This document shows positions 1 to 5,733 of a stretch of 5,802 bases of DNA, piece after piece (positions within the stretch are counted from its first letter, which is position 1; every line of letters begins with the position of its first letter). The stretch lies in assembly GCA_007119335.1 (NCBI GenBank), contig SKPU01000047.1, positions 1 to 5,802 on the forward strand. Reading direction: 5' to 3'. The notes beneath the pieces are model-generated. The model was not told the DNA's origin, ran no database searches, and saw only the letters and a list, made by a program, of their open reading frames with translations. The translations under genes and the position numbers were made by a program. This stretch comes from Syntrophomonadaceae bacterium. Lineage in GTDB: Bacteria > Bacillota > Dethiobacteria > DTU022.

Positions 1-783
1 AACAATGGTCCCCACTCCGGCCTGGGAAAGCCTGGCATAATTATCTTCGGAACCACCGGTTCCACCTGTCATATCAACTAAAATCTTACCGGCCCTGCGT
101 TCTTTACTGCCCAGGAATAGATCAGGCCCGGCGTTATGTTTTACCGCTTCGGCATATTCCGGGATATCTTTTAGAAGTTTAAGTATATCACCAAGCGTCT
201 CTGGTTCTTCTTTGTCAAACAAATCCTGTAAAAATGTATTTACCTGGTTGTCAGCTACCGTGTGAGCGCTTAGCATGGCCAGATCTAGAATTTTTGCAGC
301 ATCGATCGCCCGGTTATGGTTGAGTGGCATCAGGTTCCTTTTAACTTCGCTGATCCTGGAAGCCATAATTCCTTCCGCAATATTGATCGGCACTCCATAA
401 TGGGCTAAAATATCTTCCTGCAGGTGCATCACCTCATGAAGTCCGGCAAGAGCCTTTCCTTCAGGATGGTGAGTCACGAGCAGGTCAACCGGACGCCCTT
501 TTTCGGCAAGGCGATCTGCGAGCATTACCTCGCCCACTTCGACATCTACCCCGACCATCATCCGTTTAACCTCAGTTTGGGGATCCCCGCATAAAATACG
601 TGTATCACTGTAGGGATTAGTCAAAGATTCTGTGTCAAACTCTTTTTTCTCCTCGTCTTTCATTTCGTCATATTTTTTTTTATTTTTGGCCAGCATATCT
701 TCGACACCTTCCCGCTTGCGCGGGTCTTTTTCGATACCCCTGTCCACAACAAAATCGTAAATATCCTTAATTTTCATAGTCAT
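1..783 (-). CDS. NIF3-family dinuclear metal-binding protein (partial, runs off left edge)
   Basis: I see 261 codons in frame with no stop, so the C-terminus lies outside the window. The first ~60 residues are highly charged (Lys/Glu/Asp-rich) and look like an extension before the NIF3 core. The core begins near residue 62 (ILCGDP, then MMVGVDV). It shows VTHHPEG at 103-109, where the His pair is the usual first metal-binding site of NIF3 proteins, and SAHTVADN at 172-179, matching the family's second His/Asp motif. A Gly-rich TGGTGGSE stretch lies near residue 240. Family members form hexameric rings with two metal ions per subunit; some have been annotated as GTP cyclohydrolase I type 2, but the general substrate is not settled. 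The gene is last of the visible operon, 29 bases after the PLP enzyme. The start is uncertain: ATG at 783 or 777, or GTG at 798. The AAGGAG at 798-803 lies 14 bases before 783, which is rather far. Confidence 0.8.
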   Translation of the reverse strand, partial: MTMKIKDIYDFVVDRGIEKDPRKREGVEDMLAKNKKKYDEMKDEEKKEFDTESLTNPYSDTRILCGDPQTEVKRMMVGVDVEVGEVMLADRLAEKGRPVDLLVTHHPEGKALAGLHEVMHLQEDILAHYGVPINIAEGIMASRISEVKRNLMPLNHNRAIDAAKILDLAMLSAHTVADNQVNTFLQDLFDKEEPETLGDILKLLKDIPEYAEAVKHNAGPDLFLGSKERRAGKILVDMTGGTGGSEDNYARLSQAGVGTIV

Positions 784-797
784 ATCTGTTTCTTTCA

Positions 798-803
798 CTC
801 CTT
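798..803 (-). promoter_or_regulatory. Ribosome binding site of the NIF3-like gene
   Basis: AAGGAG on the minus strand, 14 bases before the ATG at 783. The long spacing leaves the start unsettled. An in-frame GTG at 796-798 overlaps the site and so cannot use it, and ATG 777 would be farther still. I prefer 783. Confidence 0.5.
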
Positions 804-812
804 CTTCATTGA

Positions 813-2084
813 TTAAGAGCTTGCAACAATAGTCCGAATTTGTTCCAGCAGGCGATCAATTTCTACTGCTGTGTTGTAGGGGCAAATACCTACCCGCACT
901 AACCCGCCGCTTTGATCCAGACCCAGACGTTCAACCGGACGAATCGCATAAAAATGGCCCGACCAGACAAAAACCCCCTTTTCCCCTAATTTAGCAGCCA
1001 CTTGATCAGGAGTAATACCATCAACAGTAAATGCTATTGTCGAGGTCCGCGCATGTCCACTCGGTGGACCATAGACCCTAACCTGGTCAATATTTGAGAG
1101 CCCATCAAGCAGTTTATCAGCCAGAGGTTTTTCATGTAATTCCATCATTTCCATCCCGGCCACAACCCGGCGGCGCCGCTCAGACCATTCAGGAACTGAC
1201 AATGCCCGGGAACCTTCTTCCAGGTTCCCGAAATATTTGCCCAGATCCGCTATAAACTCAACCGCTTCGGCTGCACCGGCGATCCCTTCGTGATTGTGAG
1301 TACCTGTTTCGATACAATGCGGGACAGCACTTTTTTGGGTTCTTAAGCGGTAAGCAGGCAGTTCGGCAAAGCGTTCTTTTTTACCATAAAACACTCCAAT
1401 ATGCGGCCCAAAAAACTTATATGCCGAGCAAAGCAGATAGTCGACGTCAAGATCCCTGACATCGATCGGGCCATGCAGGGCATAATGGACTGCATCAACC
1501 ACGGTGATTGCCCCAGCTTGATGGGCCAGGCGAATCATTTCTTTCACATCACTAATAGTCCCCACACAATTTGAAGCATAATTAAAAGCGGCTACCAGGG
1601 TTTTGTCGGAAAGTTTATCCTGGTAGTCTTTCATATCTATGGTGCAAGTTTCAGGTTCCATTTTCACTTCACGAATTGTAAATCCACGTTCTTCAAGAGC
1701 AAGCCAGGGCCCCCGATTCGCTTCATGATCGATTTCAGTAATAATTATTTCATTACGGTAACCCGGATTACGCGCAAGAGCCAGGGCTAACTGGTAAGTC
1801 AAAGTAGTCATGTTCTGTCCAAAAGCAATCTCTTCAGAGCATGCTCCCAAAAAGTCAGCCAGGGCCTCCCGGGCTCCTTTAACTACCTGATCGCTACGTT
1901 GACTGGTCAGAAATTTACCTCCGGCATTGGCATTGCTGTAAGCAAGGCAATCAACCATTGCATCGATCACCCGCTGGGGCACCTGGGTTCCACCAGGCCC
2001 GTCAAAATAGGCAGCAGGATATTCGTTTACTTTAACAGACAAAGCTGGAAATTGTTTTCTTATATACTCAGTAAAGAATCGCAT
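813..2084 (-). CDS. PLP-dependent class V aminotransferase fold protein, cysteine-desulfurase-like VC1184 subfamily
   Basis: A 423-residue fold-type I PLP enzyme. The N-terminus (IRKQFPALS at 8-16, YFDGPGGTQVP at 26-36) is typical of the VC1184 subfamily (TIGR01976). Cofactor residues are visible: His120 in DHEAN, Asp197 in VVDAVHYA (pyridine-nitrogen contact) and Lys223 in SAYKFFGPH (Schiff base). The C-terminal segment VWSGHFYA (373-380) sits where SufS-type desulfurases carry the catalytic Cys loop (GHHCA); here Tyr379 replaces the Cys. I therefore doubt a SufS-like sulfur-mobilising role; a lyase, epimerase or other PLP reaction is possible. The frame stays open up to an ATG at 2231, but that would overlap the upstream gene by 113 bases and add 49 unrelated residues. 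The ATG at 2084 has a good ribosome binding site and a family-like N-terminus. It is the middle gene of the operon, 34 bases after the hydrolase. Family assignment is firm, function is not. Confidence 0.88.
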   Translation of the reverse strand: MRFFTEYIRKQFPALSVKVNEYPAAYFDGPGGTQVPQRVIDAMVDCLAYSNANAGGKFLTSQRSDQVVKGAREALADFLGACSEEIAFGQNMTTLTYQLALALARNPGYRNEIIITEIDHEANRGPWLALEERGFTIREVKMEPETCTIDMKDYQDKLSDKTLVAAFNYASNCVGTISDVKEMIRLAHQAGAITVVDAVHYALHGPIDVRDLDVDYLLCSAYKFFGPHIGVFYGKKERFAELPAYRLRTQKSAVPHCIETGTHNHEGIAGAAEAVEFIADLGKYFGNLEEGSRALSVPEWSERRRRVVAGMEMMELHEKPLADKLLDGLSNIDQVRVYGPPSGHARTSTIAFTVDGITPDQVAAKLGEKGVFVWSGHFYAIRPVERLGLDQSGGLVRVGICPYNTAVEIDRLLEQIRTIVASS

Positions 2085-2092
2085 TTCATCTA

Positions 2093-2097
2093 ACCTC
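2093..2097 (-). promoter_or_regulatory. Ribosome binding site fixing the start of the PLP enzyme at 2084
   Basis: GAGGT on the minus strand (in the context AGTGAGGT), 8 bases before the ATG at 2084. It supports this start over the in-frame ATG at 2231 inside the preceding gene. Confidence 0.65.
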
Positions 2098-2118
2098 ACT
2101 TTATTTAGATCATTAGCA

Positions 2119-3009
2119 TTAAAAAATTTTTGCCATTCCGGTATGCAATTTTTGAAAACGTGTCCCGAGTTCCATAAACAAACTTGATTCCGCCTTAAAT
2201 CCAGTGCAGTGTCCGGCATAAATATTATCAATTTCCATAGAAATTAAACTTTCTACCGTCCTGGAAATCCTGGCCTGATCAGCATCAATCAGGTGAAAAC
2301 CGCCGATCAGAGCTGAAACATGTTCAATCCCGGTCAATCTAACTGCTGCCTCGACGATACTGGTGATCCCGGCATGAGAACAACCGGTAATGATTATTAA
2401 ACCCTCCTCCAAAATAAAGATTAAAGAACTATCATCGGCCATGTAGTCTGAAACGTTCTTGCCTCCCTGAATCGTTTGCAGGGACAGGGTCGGTGACTTT
2501 TCAAAACTGACCCGTTCATTAATCTCACCGGTACTTACAGCGCCTGGCATCAGAGGCATTGGGTCTGCGCTGTGGATTAATTCCCCACCGGCCTTTTCTA
2601 TGGCTTCCCGGCTGCATTCTGGACCCATCCCCACTGATTGAAAAAACGGCTTGAGAGAAAAATGGGGACGATGAATCAAAGGATGTCCTACAATCGGAAT
2701 CCGGCGCCTCTTGCTTGCCTCAAGAATGCCGACCAGGCCACCGGTATGATCATAGTGACAGTGCGAGAGAAAGATCAAGTCGATATCCTGCGGATCTTTC
2801 CCTAAAAGCTGCATGTTATGAAGCACCGGTTGCGCTGACTGACCGGTATCAAAAAGAATTGTTCTTTTACCAGGCGAGCTTCCTCCATGCCAGGCTTCCA
2901 ACAAAAGAGACATTCCGTGCTGGGACAAAAAGCTGCTGTCATAACCTGCATTCTCCTCCAGAAGGACAGTTACCTGTAATGCTTCGAGTTGACCGTATTC
3001 CCGACTCAC
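2119..3009 (-). CDS. Metallo-beta-lactamase fold hydrolase, COG1237 type
   Basis: A 296-residue cytoplasmic protein with no signal peptide. The metal-binding signature HCHYDH is at 83-88 within a SHCHYDHTGGL motif. Further expected elements are FDTG at 53-56, TGEI at 160-163, GCSHAGI at 209-215, GGFHL at 236-240 and AGHCTG at 265-270, which together supply the His/Asp/Cys ligands of a dinuclear centre. The TGEI and GCSHAGI motifs are typical of COG1237. That group includes the archaeal enzyme named as 7,8-dihydropterin-6-yl-methyl-4-(beta-D-ribofuranosyl)aminobenzene 5'-phosphate synthase, a methanopterin step, but bacterial members mostly have no known substrate and the name should not be carried over. 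Length is normal for the group. Translation starts at GTG with a strong ribosome binding site. It is the first gene of the minus-strand operon with the PLP enzyme and the NIF3-like protein. Confidence 0.87.
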   Translation of the reverse strand: MSREYGQLEALQVTVLLEENAGYDSSFLSQHGMSLLLEAWHGGSSPGKRTILFDTGQSAQPVLHNMQLLGKDPQDIDLIFLSHCHYDHTGGLVGILEASKRRRIPIVGHPLIHRPHFSLKPFFQSVGMGPECSREAIEKAGGELIHSADPMPLMPGAVSTGEINERVSFEKSPTLSLQTIQGGKNVSDYMADDSSLIFILEEGLIIITGCSHAGITSIVEAAVRLTGIEHVSALIGGFHLIDADQARISRTVESLISMEIDNIYAGHCTGFKAESSLFMELGTRFQKLHTGMAKIF

Positions 3010-3017
3010 TAAATCAG

Positions 3018-3023
3018 CTCCTT
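3018..3023 (-). promoter_or_regulatory. Ribosome binding site for the GTG start of the hydrolase
   Basis: AAGGAG on the minus strand, 8 bases before the GTG at 3007-3009. There is no nearby in-frame ATG with comparable support, so the GTG start is well founded. Confidence 0.75.
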
Positions 3024-3044
3024 TTTAATAATAACACAACTATT

Positions 3045-3073
3045 AAGATAATCGATCTGTGCAATTAAGTCGA
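3045..3073 (-). promoter_or_regulatory. Candidate sigma-A promoter of the three-gene operon
   Basis: On the minus strand, TCGACT at 3068-3073 (4 of 6 matches to TTGACA) is followed after 17 bases by TATCTT at 3045-3050 (4 of 6 to TATAAT). The predicted start is about 30 bases before the GTG of the hydrolase gene. Spacing is ideal but both boxes are weak, so this is only a candidate. It lies within the 5' end of the GGDEF remnant on the other strand. Confidence 0.3.
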
Positions 3074-3381
3074 ATCGGATTTTCAGTAGCCTCTATATTA
3101 ATTGTTATGACATTCCCCGTTTCGGTGGTGAGGAATTTACGATCCTGCTTCCCGGGACCACCATCGAAGGAGCATGTAAAACTGCCGAAAAAATTCGGCT
3201 GGCCATCGAAAATTGCACCTTTCCTGGTCAAATGGAGGATCTCCAGCTCACAGCCAGTTTTGAAATAGCAACTCTGCACAAAGGCAAAAAAACCACTTTT
3301 GATCACGTTTACCTGGAAGCCGACCGAACACTCTACCGGGCAAAGGATAAAGGCCGTAACCGAATCGAAGGCGCAGGATAA
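3047..3381 (+). pseudogene. Remnant of a GGDEF-domain (diguanylate cyclase) gene, C-terminal half only
   Basis: In the frame 3118-3381 the plus strand encodes RFGGEEF at 3118-3138, followed by ILLPGT and AEKIRLAIE, then EADRTLYRAKDKGRNRI just before the TAA at 3379-3381. These are the active-site loop and closing helix signature of GGDEF domains, which make cyclic di-GMP. The first half of the domain, with the nucleotide- and metal-binding Asp and Asn motifs, is missing. There is no ATG, GTG or TTG in this frame before the GGEEF; the frame closes at a TAA at 3049-3051. The normal spacing from the inhibitory-site Asp to GGEEF is one residue short (YDIP directly before RFGGEEF), and an Asn sits where its Arg is expected. 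The other plus frame at 3059-3104 encodes LSRIGFSVASIL, which resembles the helix normally found just upstream, so a frameshift near 3100 is likely. I call it a decayed gene fragment, not a working cyclase. Confidence 0.8.
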
Positions 3382-3410
3382 CTATAGGGCCCGGTTTAAA
3401 GTATTCTTAT

Positions 3411-4829
3411 TCACCCTCTAGCGGCAAGGAGCTTATCTGCTTCATTTTTCCATTTATAGCATGTCTTAGAATCCCATTTTTCGGGGTAATTCTGATAATG
3501 ATCATAGATCCGGACTGCTGTATTGAGGGCTCTATTTAATTTAATTAAAACCGGCATATCTGTAAATCCGCTTCCCAGGGCTTTCGCTTTCCCTTTTAAA
3601 TTAGGCGCCCGGAATTTTCCGTTAATCATATCTTCCAAAGTTGCTGCATCTAGCAGATCCTTCGTAAACAGAAAATCAAGTTCGCTGTGTTCCAGATTTT
3701 GCAGCATGCCCCGTAAAGTTGCCAGGGCTGCGTATGATGGGCCCCGATCGCTTTCCAGATAAAATTTTTTATTGATAGCCCAGAGTCTTTGCAGGTCATT
3801 TCTGCCTTCCATAGCAGCCATAGCAATCACTTCCCCAAACCGGAGTCCATTCAACATGGCCGATCCTGTCCCGCATCCGGTAGTAGGCACTGAAGTGGAC
3901 GCCGCATCACCGATCACCAAAAATCCACTGCATACAAAGCTGGGCAGAGGGCTTCCTACTACACAGAGGCTTCTGCCGCCCCTGATCTTTTCGTTTTTAA
4001 TACCCGGATACTTCGCTATAAACTCTTCGATTAGATCCCGCGGATCGGGATTACCTGGATCATATCTAACCCCGGCTCCCACATCGATGCTTTGTTCGTT
4101 ATGAATATGGGCCCACTGGTAACCATTATAAAACCCATAACGGTAATGGTCCGGGAAGAGGCAATCTCCTTCTGTGTTGAACGGCTCAAGCTTCCTTACC
4201 TCCCGGTGAACCAGGGCAAAATCACTGTCTTTTAAAGGCTCAGAAAGTCCGCAGTAAGAAGGTAGACCGGTTCGTAACACTGAATTAAAACCAGAAGATT
4301 CTACAACCAGGTCGGCTTTTATTTCCTTTTGACAATTCTTTTCCAGATCATGGACAACCACTCCAAATACTTCAATCCCTCCGTCATTCTTTTGTCCATC
4401 CTCCCGATAAAGCAATCCTTTCCCTTCATGCCGGTAGTAAATATCTGCTCCGGCCTCCAGGGCCTCTTCAAGCAGTTTTTTGCCCAGACGCCGCCGATCG
4501 GTTATAATCATCTTAAACCTGATTTCCTTCATGCTCCATAAACCGGGAGAATAAATGCTCAGGCGGGGAATAGCATGCTTTTCATAAATGCCTTCACTAA
4601 CCGGGGAATCCTTGACCAGGGGACCGTACCACCGGTTTTTTTGTAAAACAGGCAGTTCGATCCCACAAGCATTTAAAGCCTCCAGTTCAACAGCATCAGA
4701 CCAGTCGTGCCCCAGGTTTTCAAAATTTCCTTTTTCATAGATTGAAACATCAATCCCCCGCCGGGCTAGCTCACGGGCCAGCACTAAACCACCGGGACCG
4801 GCCCCAAGCACTACTGCTTTATAACGCAT
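3411..4829 (-). CDS. FAD-dependent oxidoreductase, geranylgeranyl reductase-like
   Basis: A 472-residue flavoprotein of the FixC / geranylgeranyl reductase type (COG0644 relatives). The Rossmann FAD motif GAGPGG is at 9-14, with Glu32 closing the second strand to bind the ribose. DRRRLGKKL at 111-119 is the usual DR.xL helix, ESSGFNS at 177-183 replaces the common D.TG..S, and GDAASTSVPTTGCGTG at 307-322 is the second FAD-binding motif with its Gly-rich tail. Known relatives reduce isoprenoid double bonds or hydroxylate aromatic substrates. The substrate-cavity segment is YQWAHI at 237-242, where geranylgeranyl reductases usually show YxWxFP, so the substrate is probably different. About 150 residues follow the second motif, partly helical and Lys/Arg-rich at the end. 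There are no membrane segments. The start has a strong ribosome binding site, and the gene is divergent from the sagB-like gene. Confidence 0.85.
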   Translation of the reverse strand: MRYKAVVLGAGPGGLVLARELARRGIDVSIYEKGNFENLGHDWSDAVELEALNACGIELPVLQKNRWYGPLVKDSPVSEGIYEKHAIPRLSIYSPGLWSMKEIRFKMIITDRRRLGKKLLEEALEAGADIYYRHEGKGLLYREDGQKNDGGIEVFGVVVHDLEKNCQKEIKADLVVESSGFNSVLRTGLPSYCGLSEPLKDSDFALVHREVRKLEPFNTEGDCLFPDHYRYGFYNGYQWAHIHNEQSIDVGAGVRYDPGNPDPRDLIEEFIAKYPGIKNEKIRGGRSLCVVGSPLPSFVCSGFLVIGDAASTSVPTTGCGTGSAMLNGLRFGEVIAMAAMEGRNDLQRLWAINKKFYLESDRGPSYAALATLRGMLQNLEHSELDFLFTKDLLDAATLEDMINGKFRAPNLKGKAKALGSGFTDMPVLIKLNRALNTAVRIYDHYQNYPEKWDSKTCYKWKNEADKLLAARG

Positions 4830-4835
4830 AGTCTC

Positions 4836-4843
4836 CCTCCTCT
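4836..4843 (-). promoter_or_regulatory. Ribosome binding site of the FAD oxidoreductase
   Basis: AGAGGAGG on the minus strand, ending 6 bases before the ATG at 4829. It is a near-perfect Shine-Dalgarno site and confirms this start. Confidence 0.75.
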
Positions 4844-4920
4844 TTAATAATTATTCAATTTTCGTTTCGCTAATCCTTCCTGCTGTTAGCCTTGAATAGA
4901 AGGACCTCCATAACCATGAT

Positions 4921-4949
4921 AGAATATAAATTGCCCTTTTCTCTGACAA
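4921..4949 (-). promoter_or_regulatory. Candidate sigma-A promoter of the FAD oxidoreductase gene
   Basis: On the minus strand, TTGTCA at 4944-4949 (5 of 6 matches) is followed after exactly 17 bases by TATTCT at 4921-4926 (4 of 6). Transcription would start near 4914, giving a leader of about 85 bases before the ATG at 4829. The leader could form only a weak hairpin (TCCTTC at 4874-4879 with GAAGGA at 4899-4904). Confidence 0.45.
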
Positions 4950-4957
4950 CTACGCTG

Positions 4958-4986
4958 TTGACCGCCGAACCCGGGTAACCTAAAAT
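4958..4986 (+). promoter_or_regulatory. Sigma-A promoter of the sagB-like gene
   Basis: TTGACC at 4958-4963 (5 of 6 matches) and TAAAAT at 4981-4986 (5 of 6) are separated by exactly 17 bases. The predicted start near 4993 sits right at the ribosome binding site, so the untranslated leader would be only about 15 bases. Its -35 box is 8 bases from the -35 box of the opposing promoter. Confidence 0.6.
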
Positions 4987-4994
4987 ATAGTAAA

Positions 4995-5000
4995 AAGGAG
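4995..5000 (+). promoter_or_regulatory. Ribosome binding site choosing ATG 5008
   Basis: AAGGAG is 7 bases before the ATG at 5008 but only 1 base before the in-frame GTG at 5002. The ATG at 5008 is therefore the start. Confidence 0.75.
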
Positions 5001-5007
5001 AGTGAAC

Positions 5008-5733
5008 ATGAATTACGGTGATGATTTTCAACGATTAAGCAAATATGGACGGGAAACATTGAAGGGAAGGAGTCTGGCCTGGGATCAAAAACCACCACTC
5101 TATAAAGCTTACCCTGCTGAACTGGAGCGGGTAGAGCTTGATAAACCGGACCGTTCCGGAGGTAAACCGCTCTTCGATTTACTACAGAACAGAAGATCGG
5201 AACGGGATTTTAAATTTACCTCTATCTCCCGTAAAATACTTTCCCAAATCCTGTGGGCTGCCCAGGGGATTAGCCTGGCTACCAAACATCATCAATTCCG
5301 CACTGCTCCATCAGCAGGCGCACTTTACCCTGTAGAAACTTATTGTCTAGTAAACAACGTGGAGGATTTGAAGAATGGCATTTACCACTATACAGTGCCC
5401 TACCACACCCTGGTTTTAATCAAAGAAGGAAACTTTGGAACTGAATTGGCCCAGGCTGCCCTCGGCCAATCAATGCTTCGCGATGCAGCTTTTGTAATGG
5501 TCTGGAGCGCCATGATTGAACGTTCAAAATGGAAATACGAACAGCGTGCATATCGTTACATTTACATGGATGCCGGCCATATCGCCCAAAATGCAGCCCT
5601 GGCCGCAGTATCTTTAGGCCTCGGCTCCTGCCAGATAGGCGCATTTTTTGACGAAGAAGTAAACAACATCATCGAGGTGGACGGCGAGCAGGAAACCGCG
5701 ATCTACATGACAGCAATCGGTAAAACATGGTAA
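5008..5733 (+). CDS. SagB-type FMN-dependent dehydrogenase (nitroreductase superfamily)
   Basis: A 241-residue soluble protein. The N-terminal part (FQRLSKYGRETL, then WDQKPPLYKAYP at 25-36) is typical of stand-alone SagB-like proteins. RRSERDF at 62-68 is the FMN-contacting Arg/Ser motif of the nitroreductase fold, APSAGALYPVE at 100-110 is the SagB signature, and GLGSCQIGAF at 204-213 is the second cofactor loop. In thiazole/oxazole-modified peptide pathways SagB oxidises azolines to azoles. Here the visible window has no cyclodehydratase (SagC/SagD) and no precursor peptide, and many stand-alone SagB-like enzymes have unknown substrates, so that role is not shown. Length is close to the single-domain form. 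The gene has its own strong promoter and is divergent from an FAD oxidoreductase. A possible downstream gene overlaps its stop codon. Confidence 0.88.
   Translation: MNYGDDFQRLSKYGRETLKGRSLAWDQKPPLYKAYPAELERVELDKPDRSGGKPLFDLLQNRRSERDFKFTSISRKILSQILWAAQGISLATKHHQFRTAPSAGALYPVETYCLVNNVEDLKNGIYHYTVPYHTLVLIKEGNFGTELAQAALGQSMLRDAAFVMVWSAMIERSKWKYEQRAYRYIYMDAGHIAQNAALAAVSLGLGSCQIGAFFDEEVNNIIEVDGEQETAIYMTAIGKTW

Noticed and set aside
2085..2231. A 49-residue N-terminal extension of the PLP enzyme starting at ATG 2231
   Set aside because: It overlaps the end of the hydrolase gene by 113 bases in another frame, has no family likeness, and the ATG at 2084 has a proper ribosome binding site and a family-typical N-terminus.
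3059..3268. A 69-codon plus-strand frame starting at GTG 3059
   Set aside because: Only its first ~15 codons resemble GGDEF sequence, as expected from a frameshifted remnant. The rest is out of frame with the GGEEF coding.
3043..3306. An 87-codon minus-strand frame in the gap between genes
   Set aside because: It is the antisense of the GGDEF remnant. Its peptide has no recognisable domain, and the plus-strand signal explains the coding-like composition.
3382..3410. Possible terminator between the convergent remnant and the FAD oxidoreductase gene
   Set aside because: There is a short GGGCCC palindrome, but no stable stem followed by a T-run on either strand.
4874..4904. Inverted repeat TCCTTC / GAAGGA in the leader of the FAD oxidoreductase gene
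   Set aside because: Six pairs with a 19-base loop form a weak stem, it does not reach the ribosome binding site and has no T-run. I see no riboswitch or terminator in it.
4886..5098. A 70-codon minus-strand frame across the divergent promoter region
   Set aside because: It spans both promoters and the start of the sagB-like gene, and its peptide has no recognisable features.
5138..5335. Short overlapping frames within the sagB-like gene as candidate precursor peptides
   Set aside because: They lie in other frames of a well-conserved coding region, have no ribosome binding sites, and lack a leader with a Cys/Ser/Thr-rich core.
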